DNA of 64,000 nt from Inquilinus limosus DSM 16000 (GCF_000423185.1 NZ_KE383986.1:107800-171799); one strand, 5' to 3'. Positions 1 to 10,453 are shown, numbered from the stretch's first letter. Notes: generated from the letters alone by a model not told the origin. Numbers and translations are program-made.

Positions 1-743
1 GCCGTCAGCCCCGGATCGGTCTGCGTCGTTTCGTCGGTCCCCTGCGCGCCGTTGGTGCTCAGGCCGCGCTCCTGCGCGATCTGGGTGACGTCGGCCTTGA
101 TGTCCTCGCCGTTGACGGGCCACTCCTGGCCGAGCAGCTGGTTGACCATCTGCTGCTGCGCGTCGGTGTCGTTGCCCAGCGCGTCGAGGGCGTTGTTGAT
201 CACGAAGCTGCGCGCGTGGGCGGAGCCCTCGGCGGCGTAGTCGTAGCCGACCAGGTCGAAGGTGGCCTGGACGAAATCCTCCTGCGGCACCGAGTTCAGA
301 TAGGTCTGAATGTCGGCGTCGATCGCATCCCATTGCTGGGTCGCGGTGCCGGAATCGGCGTTCGAGGCCTTGTTGGCGCGGGTCTCGATGCTCTGGGCGA
401 AGGCATCCCGGCCCTCGGGGCCCAGGGCCGCGGCGCCTTCCGGCGTCGGGGCGGGCACCGCCACCGCTTCGCCGATCTGGATCAGGTCGTCATCCGCGAA
501 TTCGTTGTGGGCGGTCATCTCGGTCCAGGGCGAGCCGATCTGCTCCGACATCGACCATTGCGAATCGCCTTCCTCGGCGATCAGGAACCGCATGTTCGAG
601 GCCTCGTTCGCGTCGATGCCGTTCCGTTGCATCGCTGCCTGGACGGCCGCCTGCCATTGCTGCTGCTGCCCGGTGGGCACGTAGGTCGTGACGCCGTTCT
701 CGACCCTGAGCATGCGTCCGTCCTTGTCGACCTCGATCGCCAT
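1..743 (-). CDS. Unrecognised protein with a LysM-like segment (3' part outside window)
   Basis: The frame is open from the start codon to the left edge (about 247 codons seen), so the C-terminus is missing. The start at 743 (MAIEVDKDG) has GGAGG five bases upstream; an in-frame ATG at 755 is the alternative. Around residues 55-100 the order GDSQWSMSEQIG, then TEMTAHNEF, then LIQIGEAVAVP follows the LysM pattern (GDTLW-start, a central N, and an IxxGQxLxVP end), suggesting peptidoglycan or glycan binding. The rest is acidic, Gln/Ala-rich and helical-looking. No signal peptide is visible. It is transcribed away from the large gene at 955, whose N-terminus has a similar AAVQ-rich start and its own LysM-like stretch, so the two may be functionally linked. 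Function is unknown. Confidence 0.7.
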   Translation of the reverse strand, partial: MAIEVDKDGRMLRVENGVTTYVPTGQQQQWQAAVQAAMQRNGIDANEASNMRFLIAEEGDSQWSMSEQIGSPWTEMTAHNEFADDDLIQIGEAVAVPAPTPEGAAALGPEGRDAFAQSIETRANKASNADSGTATQQWDAIDADIQTYLNSVPQEDFVQATFDLVGYDYAAEGSAHARSFVINNALDALGNDTDAQQQMVNQLLGQEWPVNGEDIKADVTQIAQERGLSTNGAQGTDETTQTDPGLT

Positions 744-954
744 TCCGGCCTCCATTCCTCTCCACCGGGGCGCACGATAGGCGACGAGCTGTTCCAGGAA
801 GATGACGGTTCCGTGAAGATGTCGGTCACGGCGGTCGTGACGATAAAAATCCTACGAAGGGCGAGGTCGTCCTTCTTTGTCATACAAATGAAATAACGGC
901 GTCATGCAATTTTTCTAGGCTTCCCGACCGGTCCACGAAGGCGGTGGGGAAGAC

Positions 955-3900
955 ATGCTGAAGCCGATCGAGCGCAACCCACGTCCCGCCAACCCGGTCC
1001 GGCCCAACACCGACGCCGAGTTCCAGGCGGCGGTGCAGCGGGCCCTGGAGGCCCGCGCGGCGGCTGAGGGGCGCCCGCCCGAATCGCATGGCTACGAGAC
1101 GGCGGGCCAGGTGCAGCCCGGCGACGGGCTGATACGGCTGGTGGGGACCGACGGCGTCGCCAACAACGGGCAGTTCGCGGATCCGAACGACATCAACCCC
1201 GGCGACATCTACTTCCAGCAGGGGCCGTCGCCGGTCAGCGCCGAGACGGAGGGGCTGATCGACACCGCGCTCGCCTACGACCGCGAGCACGACCCGAACT
1301 CGGCCGACAGCCAGGGCAACTGGGACGCGGTGCAGTCGGCGATCGCCGGCGAGCTGCGCCAGTCCGTGCAGCTCGACGCCAACGGCCAGCTCCAGCTCAC
1401 CGCCGACCAGCAGGCGAAGCTGCAGGCGCTCAACAGCTGGGCGGTCGGCACCGACCGGCTGTCGCTGGAGACGCAGCAGGCGCTCGAGCAGGTCGATGGC
1501 GAGGTCCAGCAGCAGTCGCGGACCACGGCGCTCGACCAGCAGATCTCCGCGGTCGAAGCGAATCTGAACCAGGTCAACGACAAGCTCGACGGCCAGAGCT
1601 TCGTCCGCAAGGGCTGGGGCTGGATCACCCCGGGCAAGAGCGCGGGCGAGGAGTTCCGGGATTTCCTGGAGGACAAGCTCGACGGCCTGAGGGAGCTGAG
1701 GCAGAACGACACCGGGCTGCCGCAGCCGCAATACGAGCAGAAGCTGAACGCCGTCCTCGGGAATTTCGAGGAGGAGTTCCAGGAACACGCCGACGCGATG
1801 GCGGAGAGCGATGAGACCTGGAACACGATCGGCGAGGTCGGCCGGGTCGTCGCGGCGACGACCGTCGGCATCGTCACCACCGCGGCCACCGGCGGCAATG
1901 TCGTGGCCGGTTTCGCCGCGGGCTTCGGCACCTATGAGCTGATCGACGCGGCCGGCGACATCAGCGCGGTGGTGCAGGGCGACGACATGTATGCCGACGG
2001 CCACAGCTCGCTGATCGGCTTCGGCATGGATGCGGTCGGCCTTGACGGCGACAGCGGCGACGGCTTGGGCGTCAGCGGAGACCATGCCATGGCGGCGCTG
2101 AAGGACACGGCGATCGACGGGCTGTCGTCGATCACCACCGCCGGCGCTACCACGGCCGGAATGCGGGTTTCGACCGCCGTGGGGACGCGGCTCGGCACCA
2201 CCGCGCTGCCGAATCTGGCGCAACGCTCCGTCGCCACTGCGGCGGGCGCCACGACGGGGCAGGTGGTGAACGGCGCCGGCCAGCTCGCCAGCGACGCCAC
2301 CCGGCTGGCCTTCGACAACAAGCTGTTCACCGAGGAGGGCGGGCAGCAGCTGCTCAACTCCGCCAAGACGCAGGGTATCTACCTCGCCACGGCGCCGGTG
2401 ACCGGGGCGGTGGCGGGCGCGATCCCGGTGCAGCGGTTGGTCAGCCCGGCCGCCAACGCGACCGACGATGCCGTCTCGGGCACGTCCCAGGTTGCGGGTG
2501 CAGCCGACGACGTTGCCAACGCAGCCGACGATGTCGTCAATGCCGCCGACGACGTTGCCAACACCGCCGACGATGCCGTCAACGCGGCCGACGACGTCGC
2601 CAACGCATCCGATGATGTCGTCAACGCGGCCGACGACACTGTCAGTGCAACCGATGACATCGGCCTGGACACGATCCCGGCAGCACAAGCCACCCGCCTG
2701 TCGCGCCTCGGCCTGGCCGGCCAGTTCGGCAACGATCTGGCGAACAACTTCGGCGGCGCCGAGCTGGTGGCGCAGCTGACCGAAGGCCGCCACATGAACC
2801 GGAACGAGGCGATCTCGGCGGCGATGGGGGCGCTGCCGGGCACCGTCCAGAACGTCGCCATGCACCCGGACATGATGGCCCGGATCGCCGCACGCCGCGA
2901 GATGCTGGTGGACAGTGGCGGAATCCGGCAGGAGTCAGATGTTCCCAAGCTGTGGGGCTGGCAGAGCAGGATCCCGGAGTTCCGCCTCGGTGCCCAGGTC
3001 CGGATCCTCGGCAACCCGGACATGGTCACGCAGGATAACCTGCCGCAGTTCGGCCGGCCGACCCTGGCCTCTGCCGGTGCGGCCATCAGCACCAAGATGA
3101 ACGTCAGGGCGCTCGGGCAGTCTGTCATCGACAGCCTGGTGATGGGGTCGACCAAGCCGTTCCGGCTGACATTGGGCCGCGAGCTGACGGTGTCGCAGCG
3201 GCCGCACGAATACCGCAACATCACGCTCAAGGAGGCGGGGATGCTGCCCGCCTCCAACCAGACGGTCTTCCAGATCAAGGGATCGACCGTGCTGAAGCAG
3301 GGCGAGCAAGCCCTGTTCGCGACCGATCCGACCCAGGTCTCGGCGGATTTCATGCCGACGCTGCAGGGCGTGCGCGACATCGGGGCGCCGCGCGACGCGG
3401 ACGGCAACGAGCTGCCCGGCAGCGTGATGGAGCTGAGCTGGGGCGCCATGCTGCCCGACGCGCAGACGGTGACGCTCCATCCGGGCGAGATGGATCTGCT
3501 CGGCACCGTCGCCGGGCGTGACGCCCCCGTCGACGCCTTCGTGGCCGTGCCCGAGGGCGGCATCACCTTCACCAAGCTGATGGAGGAGCAGAAGGTCGGT
3601 ATCCGGCCGCGCTTCTGGACCAACTTCATCCCCGGGCTGAGGCATCTGCCGCTCCTGGGCGCGGAGCGGCGGCCGGAGGACAACATCAAGGTCACCATCC
3701 CCGAGGGCACCGTGCTGTCGAGGCAGGCCTGGGACCAGATGCAGGCCACCTATGAGCGGCTGTCGATGCGGACCAGGATCGTGGTGGACGACGAGACCAG
3801 CCGGCTTCTCCTGGACTCGGAGCCCGATCTCGCGACCATCCGGGGCCTGGTCGGCGATGAGCGGATCGATCCCAGCACTGCCGTCTCCTACGTGCCCGGA

Positions 3901-4821
3901 CGCGCCAGCGGCATGCGCCTGTCGGCGGTCACCGGCAAATACGCGGAGGAGTATGTCGACCTTCTGACCGGCAGGGACTACCAGTGGCATCGCGATGCGG
4001 CGAATGCCGACTTCATCTTCAACGACCGCTATCCGACCGAGAGCATCCCCGGCCTGCGGGACAGCGTGCCGAACCCCGATCAGGCGCTCTCCAACGACGC
4101 TTACCAGCACCGTGTCAGCGCGGCCGAGTACGACAGACTCCAAGGGGATGACCAGTTGCGCGCCCTGCCGCGCTCGACGGAGCAGGACAGGACGCCGCTG
4201 GTGCGCGGGGTGCCGTCCGAGGTCAACATGTACCGCCGGCTGACCGGACCGATGGCGTCCTTCGTGGCCGAGGCGACGCGCTTCACCGCGTCCCTGAAGC
4301 TGCCGACGTTCAGCCTGCCCTTCCTGCCGGTTGCCGCGTCGCTCGAATTCCGCGGCCAGGTCAAGATCGACCCGCCGGGCGTGTCGAAGGAGACGCCGCG
4401 TGGCGTCTCCCGCGCCGTGAGAGAGCGCGAGGACGTTGTCTATACCTATGCCGGAGACGATGGCGGCAACCGGTACGTCACGGTCCCGAGCTGGCTGGAC
4501 GCCTTCCTGAGACATGGGGAGCAAGGCCAGGGCGTCCTGTTCCCCGAAGGCGGCGCCGCCGCGATGAGGCAATACCTGGTGGATCTCGAAGCATCGGCGA
4601 GGACGGACCAGCAGCGCCAGGCGATCGCGGATTTCCGCGACGGCGTGCTGCCGCAACTCGGCAACGAGATCCTGACGCCGCCGGCCAGGATCGAGGCGAT
4701 CCGCCAGTTCCTGGAAGGCCAGGCCGTGCCCGCCGGCGCCGCGCCGCGCATCCCCGAATGGGTCCCGGCCGATCCGATGCCGCTCTGGAATCAGAGGCGC
4801 CAGGCCGGCGGGAATGGCTGA
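955..4821 (+). CDS. Very large unrecognised protein (1288 aa) with LysM-like N-terminus and AADDVxN repeats
   Basis: GGTGGGGAAGAC precedes the ATG. Visible parts: residues 1-100 contain VQPGDGLIRLVG and later DPNDINPGDIYF, resembling a LysM domain; 110-280 is Gln/Asp-rich and probably coiled; about 295-330 is a Gly/Ala/Thr-rich hydrophobic stretch (TVGIVTTAATGGNVVAGFAA), a possible membrane or pore segment; 516-571 holds eight 7-residue repeats (AADDVxN type); from about 690 onward lies a long, mixed beta-rich region with no family I recognise. There is no classical signal peptide. Size, LysM, a hydrophobic glycine patch and a long variable C-terminus resemble secreted effector/toxin or phage-like proteins, but no catalytic motif was identified, so this is only a guess. 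It is divergent from the LysM-like gene ending at the left edge. Confidence 0.85.
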   Translation: MLKPIERNPRPANPVRPNTDAEFQAAVQRALEARAAAEGRPPESHGYETAGQVQPGDGLIRLVGTDGVANNGQFADPNDINPGDIYFQQGPSPVSAETEGLIDTALAYDREHDPNSADSQGNWDAVQSAIAGELRQSVQLDANGQLQLTADQQAKLQALNSWAVGTDRLSLETQQALEQVDGEVQQQSRTTALDQQISAVEANLNQVNDKLDGQSFVRKGWGWITPGKSAGEEFRDFLEDKLDGLRELRQNDTGLPQPQYEQKLNAVLGNFEEEFQEHADAMAESDETWNTIGEVGRVVAATTVGIVTTAATGGNVVAGFAAGFGTYELIDAAGDISAVVQGDDMYADGHSSLIGFGMDAVGLDGDSGDGLGVSGDHAMAALKDTAIDGLSSITTAGATTAGMRVSTAVGTRLGTTALPNLAQRSVATAAGATTGQVVNGAGQLASDATRLAFDNKLFTEEGGQQLLNSAKTQGIYLATAPVTGAVAGAIPVQRLVSPAANATDDAVSGTSQVAGAADDVANAADDVVNAADDVANTADDAVNAADDVANASDDVVNAADDTVSATDDIGLDTIPAAQATRLSRLGLAGQFGNDLANNFGGAELVAQLTEGRHMNRNEAISAAMGALPGTVQNVAMHPDMMARIAARREMLVDSGGIRQESDVPKLWGWQSRIPEFRLGAQVRILGNPDMVTQDNLPQFGRPTLASAGAAISTKMNVRALGQSVIDSLVMGSTKPFRLTLGRELTVSQRPHEYRNITLKEAGMLPASNQTVFQIKGSTVLKQGEQALFATDPTQVSADFMPTLQGVRDIGAPRDADGNELPGSVMELSWGAMLPDAQTVTLHPGEMDLLGTVAGRDAPVDAFVAVPEGGITFTKLMEEQKVGIRPRFWTNFIPGLRHLPLLGAERRPEDNIKVTIPEGTVLSRQAWDQMQATYERLSMRTRIVVDDETSRLLLDSEPDLATIRGLVGDERIDPSTAVSYVPGRASGMRLSAVTGKYAEEYVDLLTGRDYQWHRDAANADFIFNDRYPTESIPGLRDSVPNPDQALSNDAYQHRVSAAEYDRLQGDDQLRALPRSTEQDRTPLVRGVPSEVNMYRRLTGPMASFVAEATRFTASLKLPTFSLPFLPVAASLEFRGQVKIDPPGVSKETPRGVSRAVREREDVVYTYAGDDGGNRYVTVPSWLDAFLRHGEQGQGVLFPEGGAAAMRQYLVDLEASARTDQQRQAIADFRDGVLPQLGNEILTPPARIEAIRQFLEGQAVPAGAAPRIPEWVPADPMPLWNQRRQAGGNG
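2500..2667 (+). repeat. Eight tandem 21-nt units encoding AADDVxN
   Basis: In-frame units inside the large gene read as AADDVAN, AADDVVN, AADDVAN, TADDAVN, AADDVAN, ASDDVVN, AADDTVS and ATDDIGL. The pattern keeps small residues at positions 1-2, paired Asp at 3-4 and small hydrophobics at 5-6. A heptad of this kind could form a long acidic amphipathic helix or linker. Third-base differences between units show that the protein pattern is kept under drift, not just a recent duplication. Confidence 0.9.
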
Positions 4822-4853
4822 CCGGCCGATCGGTCAATTCCGGATCGGCTTGG

Positions 4854-5186
4854 TCACTCCAGGTCGATCACCGGCCGGCTGCACAGGTTGAGGCTCCAGT
4901 ACTCGGCCTCGGCACCGTCGTTCTGGCGCACCTTGACGTCGAAATAGCAGCCGCCGCGCAGGTCGTCGGTCGGGATCCGGGCGCTGGCGCCGGGCGCCAG
5001 CGGCGCCGCGCGCAGCCGGTTGTAGCCCCAGGAGCTCTCGAAGTCCGGCGAGACGCGCAGATCCTCGATCGTGCCGCTCCGCCGGTTCTGGATCTCGACC
5101 GAATCCGGCAGGGCCTGCGCCCATGCCGCGGCGGCGGAACCGGCCGCGAGCACGGCGAGCACCGCGATCCGGCAGAAGCGTCCCAT
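4854..5186 (-). CDS. Small exported protein, unknown function
   Basis: The product is 110 residues. A typical signal peptide covers residues 1-25 (basic start, then IAVLAVLAAGSAAAAWAQA with an AxA cleavage site), so a periplasmic location is likely. The mature part has SGTIEDLRVSPDFESSWGYNRL, then PGASARIPTDD, and two Cys (in GGCYFDVKV and LNLCSRPV) that could form a disulfide. The start at 5186 (ATG) has GGGAG upstream; a GTG directly before it (5189) is the alternative. I recall similar short exported proteins in Rhodospirillales but no assigned function. It is convergent with the large gene ending at 4821. Confidence 0.75.
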   Translation of the reverse strand: MGRFCRIAVLAVLAAGSAAAAWAQALPDSVEIQNRRSGTIEDLRVSPDFESSWGYNRLRAAPLAPGASARIPTDDLRGGCYFDVKVRQNDGAEAEYWSLNLCSRPVIDLE

Positions 5187-5285
5187 CACTCTCCCACTCC
5201 GAGGGGGCGGCGTCCGGTCCGTCCGGCGCCGCGATTTGGCTTCTTATCGGCTCGATTTGTGGCGAGGTGGTGACGCTGTGGCCGC

Positions 5286-6416
<1,131 letters not shown>

Positions 6417-6533
6417 GGTTGAACTTCCTGCCCTTTGTCCAATATGACAGGCTCCACATTTGCGGCCCGCCGCGCCGAGATATAGCATCCGGCGCCCGGG
6501 ATGACAGGGCGGTCGACGGGGGAAGGGATCTGG

Positions 6534-7673
6534 ATGCCGTGGAGTAATCAAGGTGGTGGTGGCGGTGGCGGCCCCTGGGGCGGCTCACCGCAGGGCGGCG
6601 GACAGAATCCCTGGGGCCGTGGCGGCCCGAGCCAGGCCGACATCGAGGAGATGATCCGCCGCGGCCAGGACCGGTTCCGCCAGGTCATGCCGAAGGGCTT
6701 CGGCGGCGGCCGCGGCATCCTGATCGCGATCGTCGTCATCATCATCGGCTGGCTCTTGACCGGCATCTACCGGGTGCAGCCGGACGAGCTGGGCGTGGTC
6801 CAGCGATTCGGTGCCTATGTCCGGACCGAGCAGCCCGGCCTGCGCTACCACCTGCCGGCGCCGATCGAGACGGTGACCAAGCCGTCGGTGACGACGCAGA
6901 ACCGGATCGAGGTCGGCTTCACCAGCGGCGAGGGCCGCGCGGCAGGCCGCGACGTGCCGGACGAGAGCCAGATGCTGACCGGCGACGAGAACATCGTCGA
7001 CATCGATTTCGTCGTGCTGTGGCGCATCTCCGACCCGGTCGCCTATCTGTTCAACATCCGCGACGCCCGGGCCACCGTGAAGGTGGCGGCGGAAAGCGCG
7101 ATGCGCGAGGTGATCGGCCACACCGAGATCCAGCCGGCGCTGAACGAGGCGCGCGGCCGGATCGAGCAGGACGCCCGGCGCCTGCTGCAGGCCACGCTCG
7201 ACAGCTACGGCAGCCCGGGCCGGCCCGGCATCGGCGTGGTGATCGACCAGGTGCAGCTGCAGAAGGTGGCGCCGCCGCAGCAGGTGATCGACGCCTTCGA
7301 CGACGTGCAGCGCGCCCGCCAGGACCAGGACCGGCTGCGCAACGCCGCCGAGACCTACCGCAACGACATCGTGCCGCGGGCCCGTGGCGACGCCGAGCGG
7401 ATCACGCAGGAGGCCGAAGCCTATCGCGAGCAGGTGGTGGCGCGGGCCCGCGGTGACGCGGCGCGCTTCACCTCGGTGCTGCAATCCTACCGGGCGGCGC
7501 CGGCGATCACGGCCGAGCGCTTCTATCTGGAGACGCTGGAAAGCGTGCTGAAGGGTTCCAACAAGATCCTGATCGACGACGCCGTCGGCGGGCAGGGGGT
7601 GCTGCCCTATCTGCCGCTGAACGAGCTGATCAACCGCCCGGCTCCGGCCCCGGCGCAGCGGGGAGGGCAGTGA
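6534..7673 (+). CDS. hflK: FtsH protease modulator HflK
   Basis: Inner-membrane SPFH/prohibitin-family protein (379 aa) which with HflC forms the large cage around FtsH and limits its access to membrane substrates. A Gly/Pro/Trp-rich N-terminus (1-35) is followed by one membrane helix (about 61-79, ILIAIVVIIIGWLL), an SPFH domain, and a charged coiled-coil with repeated ARGDA motifs. The ATG at 6534 has GGAAGGGA upstream and gives the typical MPWSNQGGG start; an ATG at 6501 would add 11 unlikely residues. The stop is one base before hflC, so the pair is translationally coupled. Confidence 0.96.
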   Translation: MPWSNQGGGGGGGPWGGSPQGGGQNPWGRGGPSQADIEEMIRRGQDRFRQVMPKGFGGGRGILIAIVVIIIGWLLTGIYRVQPDELGVVQRFGAYVRTEQPGLRYHLPAPIETVTKPSVTTQNRIEVGFTSGEGRAAGRDVPDESQMLTGDENIVDIDFVVLWRISDPVAYLFNIRDARATVKVAAESAMREVIGHTEIQPALNEARGRIEQDARRLLQATLDSYGSPGRPGIGVVIDQVQLQKVAPPQQVIDAFDDVQRARQDQDRLRNAAETYRNDIVPRARGDAERITQEAEAYREQVVARARGDAARFTSVLQSYRAAPAITAERFYLETLESVLKGSNKILIDDAVGGQGVLPYLPLNELINRPAPAPAQRGGQ

Positions 7674-7674
7674 G

Positions 7675-8670
7675 ATGAATGCCAAACTAGCCGCTCTCGG
7701 CGCCGCCGTCGTCGTCGCCGGCCTGGTCCTGGCCGACTCCCTCTACACCGTCAATCAGAACGAGCAGGCCCTGGTGCTGCAGTTCGGCGAGGTGGTGAAG
7801 GTCGAGGACGAGCCCGGGCTGAAGCTGAAGCTGCCGATCATCCAGAACGTGCAGTTCTACGAGAAGCGCGTGCTGGACGTGGATCCGCCGGTCGAGCAGG
7901 TGATCCTGTCCGACCAGCGCCGGCTCGACGTCGACAGCTATGCCCGCTACCGGATCGTCGATCCGCTGCTGTTCTTCCAGTCGGTGCGGAACGAGCAGAT
8001 CGCCGGCACCCGGATCAGCAGCTTCGTCAACAACGCGCTGCGCAACGTGCTCGGCAACTACACCCAGCTCGACGTGCTGTCGGAGCAGCGGGGACCGATC
8101 ATGCGGTCGATCCGGGACCAGGTCGAATCCAACGCCAAGCCGCTGGGCATCGAGATCGTCGACGTCCGCATCGTCCGCGCCGACGTGCCGGAGGGCACGG
8201 TGCAGTCGGTCTACGACCGCATGCGCTCGGAGCGCGAGCGCGAAGCGGCGCAGTACCGCGCCCAGGGCGAGGAATACTCGCTGCAGATCCGGTCGCGCGC
8301 CGACCGCGACCGCACCGTCCTGCTGGCCGAGGCGGAGCGCAAGGCGCAGGAGCTGCGCGGCCAGGGCGACGCCGATGCGATCCGGATCCAGGCCGAGGCC
8401 TACGGCGCCGACCCGCAGTTCTTCTCCTTCTACCGCAGCCTGCAGGCCTACCAGAACACGCTGGGGACGACCGGAACCACGCTGGTGCTGTCGCCGAAGG
8501 GCGATTTCTTCAAGTACTTCAACGACGTCACCGGCCGCGGCCTGGTGCCGGCGGTGACCCAGGAGACCCCGCCCGGCACCAACAACGCGCCGGCTCCGGC
8601 GCCGGCGGTCCCTGCGCCAGCTCCGGCCCAGCCCGAGCCGGCCCCTGCGGCACCGGGTAGCCCCGGCTGA
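7675..8670 (+). CDS. hflC: FtsH protease modulator HflC
   Basis: Partner of HflK (331 aa) in the membrane complex that regulates FtsH. One N-terminal membrane anchor (about 4-21), an SPFH domain with VNQNEQALVLQFG at its start, and a coiled-coil region rich in Arg/Glu/Ala; the end (about 295-331) is a Pro/Ala repeat tail that looks disordered and is longer than in E. coli. The ribosome site lies in the last codons of hflK (GGGAGGGC). The order hflK-hflC-Do protease is the usual alphaproteobacterial operon for membrane protein quality control. Confidence 0.96.
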   Translation: MNAKLAALGAAVVVAGLVLADSLYTVNQNEQALVLQFGEVVKVEDEPGLKLKLPIIQNVQFYEKRVLDVDPPVEQVILSDQRRLDVDSYARYRIVDPLLFFQSVRNEQIAGTRISSFVNNALRNVLGNYTQLDVLSEQRGPIMRSIRDQVESNAKPLGIEIVDVRIVRADVPEGTVQSVYDRMRSEREREAAQYRAQGEEYSLQIRSRADRDRTVLLAEAERKAQELRGQGDADAIRIQAEAYGADPQFFSFYRSLQAYQNTLGTTGTTLVLSPKGDFFKYFNDVTGRGLVPAVTQETPPGTNNAPAPAPAVPAPAPAQPEPAPAAPGSPG

Positions 8671-8763
8671 TGGAAGCCCGCATCTCGCCACGATCGGGTG
8701 TATGATGACCGACGCCGGCTCCTGCATGGGCCGGCGTCGTGCTTTGAGCGAGGGAGAGCGTTC

Positions 8764-10296
8764 GTGACCAGACCGATAGCCCGCCGCCCGATCGCCGTCG
8801 CCCGCGCCGCGGGAGAGACCGCCCTGCTGCGTTGGGCCGCGACGGTGCTGGTTGTGGCGGCCATGCTGATGGCGGCAGCCGCCGCCATGACAGGGACGGC
8901 CCGCGCCGCGCCGGCGCCCGACAGCTTCGCCGACTTGGCCGAGAAGCTGGTGCCGGCGGTGGTCAACATCTCGACCACCCAGAAGGTCCAGGACGGCCAG
9001 GACCTGCCGGAGATGCCGCAATTCCCGCCGGGATCGCCGTTCGACGAGTTCTTCCGCGACTTCTTCAACCGGCGCGGCCAGGGCGACCGGCCGCCGCGGC
9101 CGCGCAACGCCACGGCGCTCGGCTCCGGCTTCATCGTCCGGGCCAACGGCTTCATCGTCACCAACTACCATGTGATCGAGGACGCCGAGGAGATCACCGT
9201 CGTCCTGCACGACAACACCAGCCTCGAGGCCAAGCTGATCGGCCGCGACGACAAGACCGACCTGGCGGTGCTGAAGGTCGAGACCGACAAGCCGCTGCCC
9301 TTCGTCGAGTTCGGCGACAGCGACCAGCTGCGGGTCGGCGATTGGGTGCTGGCGATCGGCAACCCCTTCGGCCTCGGCGGCAGCGTCACCGCCGGCATCA
9401 TCTCGGCCCGGTCGCGCGAGATCGGTGCCGGGAATTATGACGACTTCCTGCAGACCGACGCCGCCATCAACCGCGGCAATTCCGGCGGTCCGATGTTCAA
9501 CATGGACGGGAAGGTGATCGGCATCAACACCGCGATCTACTCGCCCTCGGGCGGGTCGGTCGGCATCGGCTTCGCCATCCCGTCGTCGCTGGCCAGCGGC
9601 GTGATCGACCAGATCATCCAGTTCGGTCGCACCAAGCGCGGCTGGCTGGGCGTCCGGATCCAGTCGGTGACGCCGGAGATCGCCGAGAGCCTGGGCCTGG
9701 AGAAGCCGGAGGGCGCGCTGGTGGCCGGGGTGACCGACAAGGGCCCGGCGGCCAGGGCCGGGATCGAGACCGGCGACGTGATCCTGCAGTTCGACGGCAA
9801 GCCGATCACCGAGAGCCGGCGTCTGCCGCGCGTGGTCGCCGACACGCCGGTGGACAAGCAGGTGTCGGTCACGGTCTGGCGCAAGGGCGCCCGCAAAGAG
9901 CTGCCGGTGACGCTGGGCGAGCTCGAGGCGGCGGAGGAGTCCGGGCTCCTGGCCTCGACCCCGGACAGCCAGAGCGACAGCGGCAAGCCGCAGGAGCTTA
10001 CGGCTCTCGGGCTCACGCTGTCGCCGATCACCGATGCGCTGAAGAAGCAGTACTCGCTGGCCGACGACCAGAAGGGCGTGGTGGTCACCGAGATCGCCGG
10101 CGGTTCGCCGGCGGCGGAGAAGGGGCTGAAGCCCGGCGACGTGATCGTCGAGGTCGGCCAGGCCGAGGTGGCCAGCCCGGCCGACGTCGCCAAGAAGGTG
10201 ACCGAGGCGCGCGAGGGCGGACGCAAATCGGTGCTGCTGCTGGTCGAAAGCGGCGGCGACCTGCGCTTCGTCGCCCTGCCGGTCGGGCCGGGCTGA
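8764..10296 (+). CDS. degP: Periplasmic Do-family serine protease (DegP/MucD type)
   Basis: Periplasmic protease/chaperone for misfolded envelope proteins (510 aa). A GTG start at 8764 is chosen because GAGGGAGAG lies just upstream; it gives a basic start and a hydrophobic signal segment (about 20-48, ending TARAAPAP). The trypsin-like domain carries His136 (NYHVIED), Asp166 (KTDLAVLK) and Ser240 (RGNSGGPMF). Two PDZ domains follow (about 300-400 and 430-505), the second with EIAGGSPAAEKGLKPGD. The loop after the signal has a Pro/Arg-rich PPRPRNA segment. It follows hflC by 93 bases and is closed by a strong terminator. Confidence 0.95.
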   Translation: MTRPIARRPIAVARAAGETALLRWAATVLVVAAMLMAAAAAMTGTARAAPAPDSFADLAEKLVPAVVNISTTQKVQDGQDLPEMPQFPPGSPFDEFFRDFFNRRGQGDRPPRPRNATALGSGFIVRANGFIVTNYHVIEDAEEITVVLHDNTSLEAKLIGRDDKTDLAVLKVETDKPLPFVEFGDSDQLRVGDWVLAIGNPFGLGGSVTAGIISARSREIGAGNYDDFLQTDAAINRGNSGGPMFNMDGKVIGINTAIYSPSGGSVGIGFAIPSSLASGVIDQIIQFGRTKRGWLGVRIQSVTPEIAESLGLEKPEGALVAGVTDKGPAARAGIETGDVILQFDGKPITESRRLPRVVADTPVDKQVSVTVWRKGARKELPVTLGELEAAEESGLLASTPDSQSDSGKPQELTALGLTLSPITDALKKQYSLADDQKGVVVTEIAGGSPAAEKGLKPGDVIVEVGQAEVASPADVAKKVTEAREGGRKSVLLLVESGGDLRFVALPVGPG

Positions 10297-10318
10297 GGTC
10301 AGCCCACCGTCCCGCTGA

Positions 10319-10357
10319 AGAAGGCGCCGCCTCCGCGCGGCGCCTTTTTTGTTTTCC
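10319..10357 (+). terminator. Rho-independent terminator after the Do protease gene
   Basis: GGCGCCGC and GCGGCGCC form a GC-rich stem around a short loop, followed at once by six T and then GTTTT. It lies 23 bases after the protease stop and closes the hflK-hflC-degP operon. Confidence 0.9.
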
Positions 10358-10358
10358 C

Positions 10359-10447
10359 GTAGGTTGGGTTCGCCTCGGCGAACCCAACATTTCTCGGCCG
10401 GTGCGGTATCGGGATGTTGGGTTTCGCGGGTCGCGAACCCAACCTAC
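10359..10447. repeat. GTAGGTTGGGTT palindromic intergenic element, copy 1
   Basis: The element begins GTAGGTTGGGTTCGC and ends GCGAACCCAACCTAC, so its ends are inverted copies. Inside are two hairpins, each made of GTTGGGTT and AACCCAAC arms, joined by a variable centre. A second copy is at 45195-45280. It fills the gap between the convergent degP and murJ genes. Confidence 0.85.
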
Positions 10448-10453
10448 CCGGCT

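Noticed and set aside
2500..2667. CRISPR-like direct repeats
   Set aside because: The units are 21 bases, contiguous, in frame and protein-coding, with no spacers or leader.
880..2865. Long open frame on the minus strand antisense to the large LysM-like gene (661 codons)
   Set aside because: Its translation is low-complexity (Arg/Gly/Asp/Val-rich) and mirrors the codon pattern of the forward gene; no start with a ribosome site or family feature. It is an antisense shadow caused by high GC.
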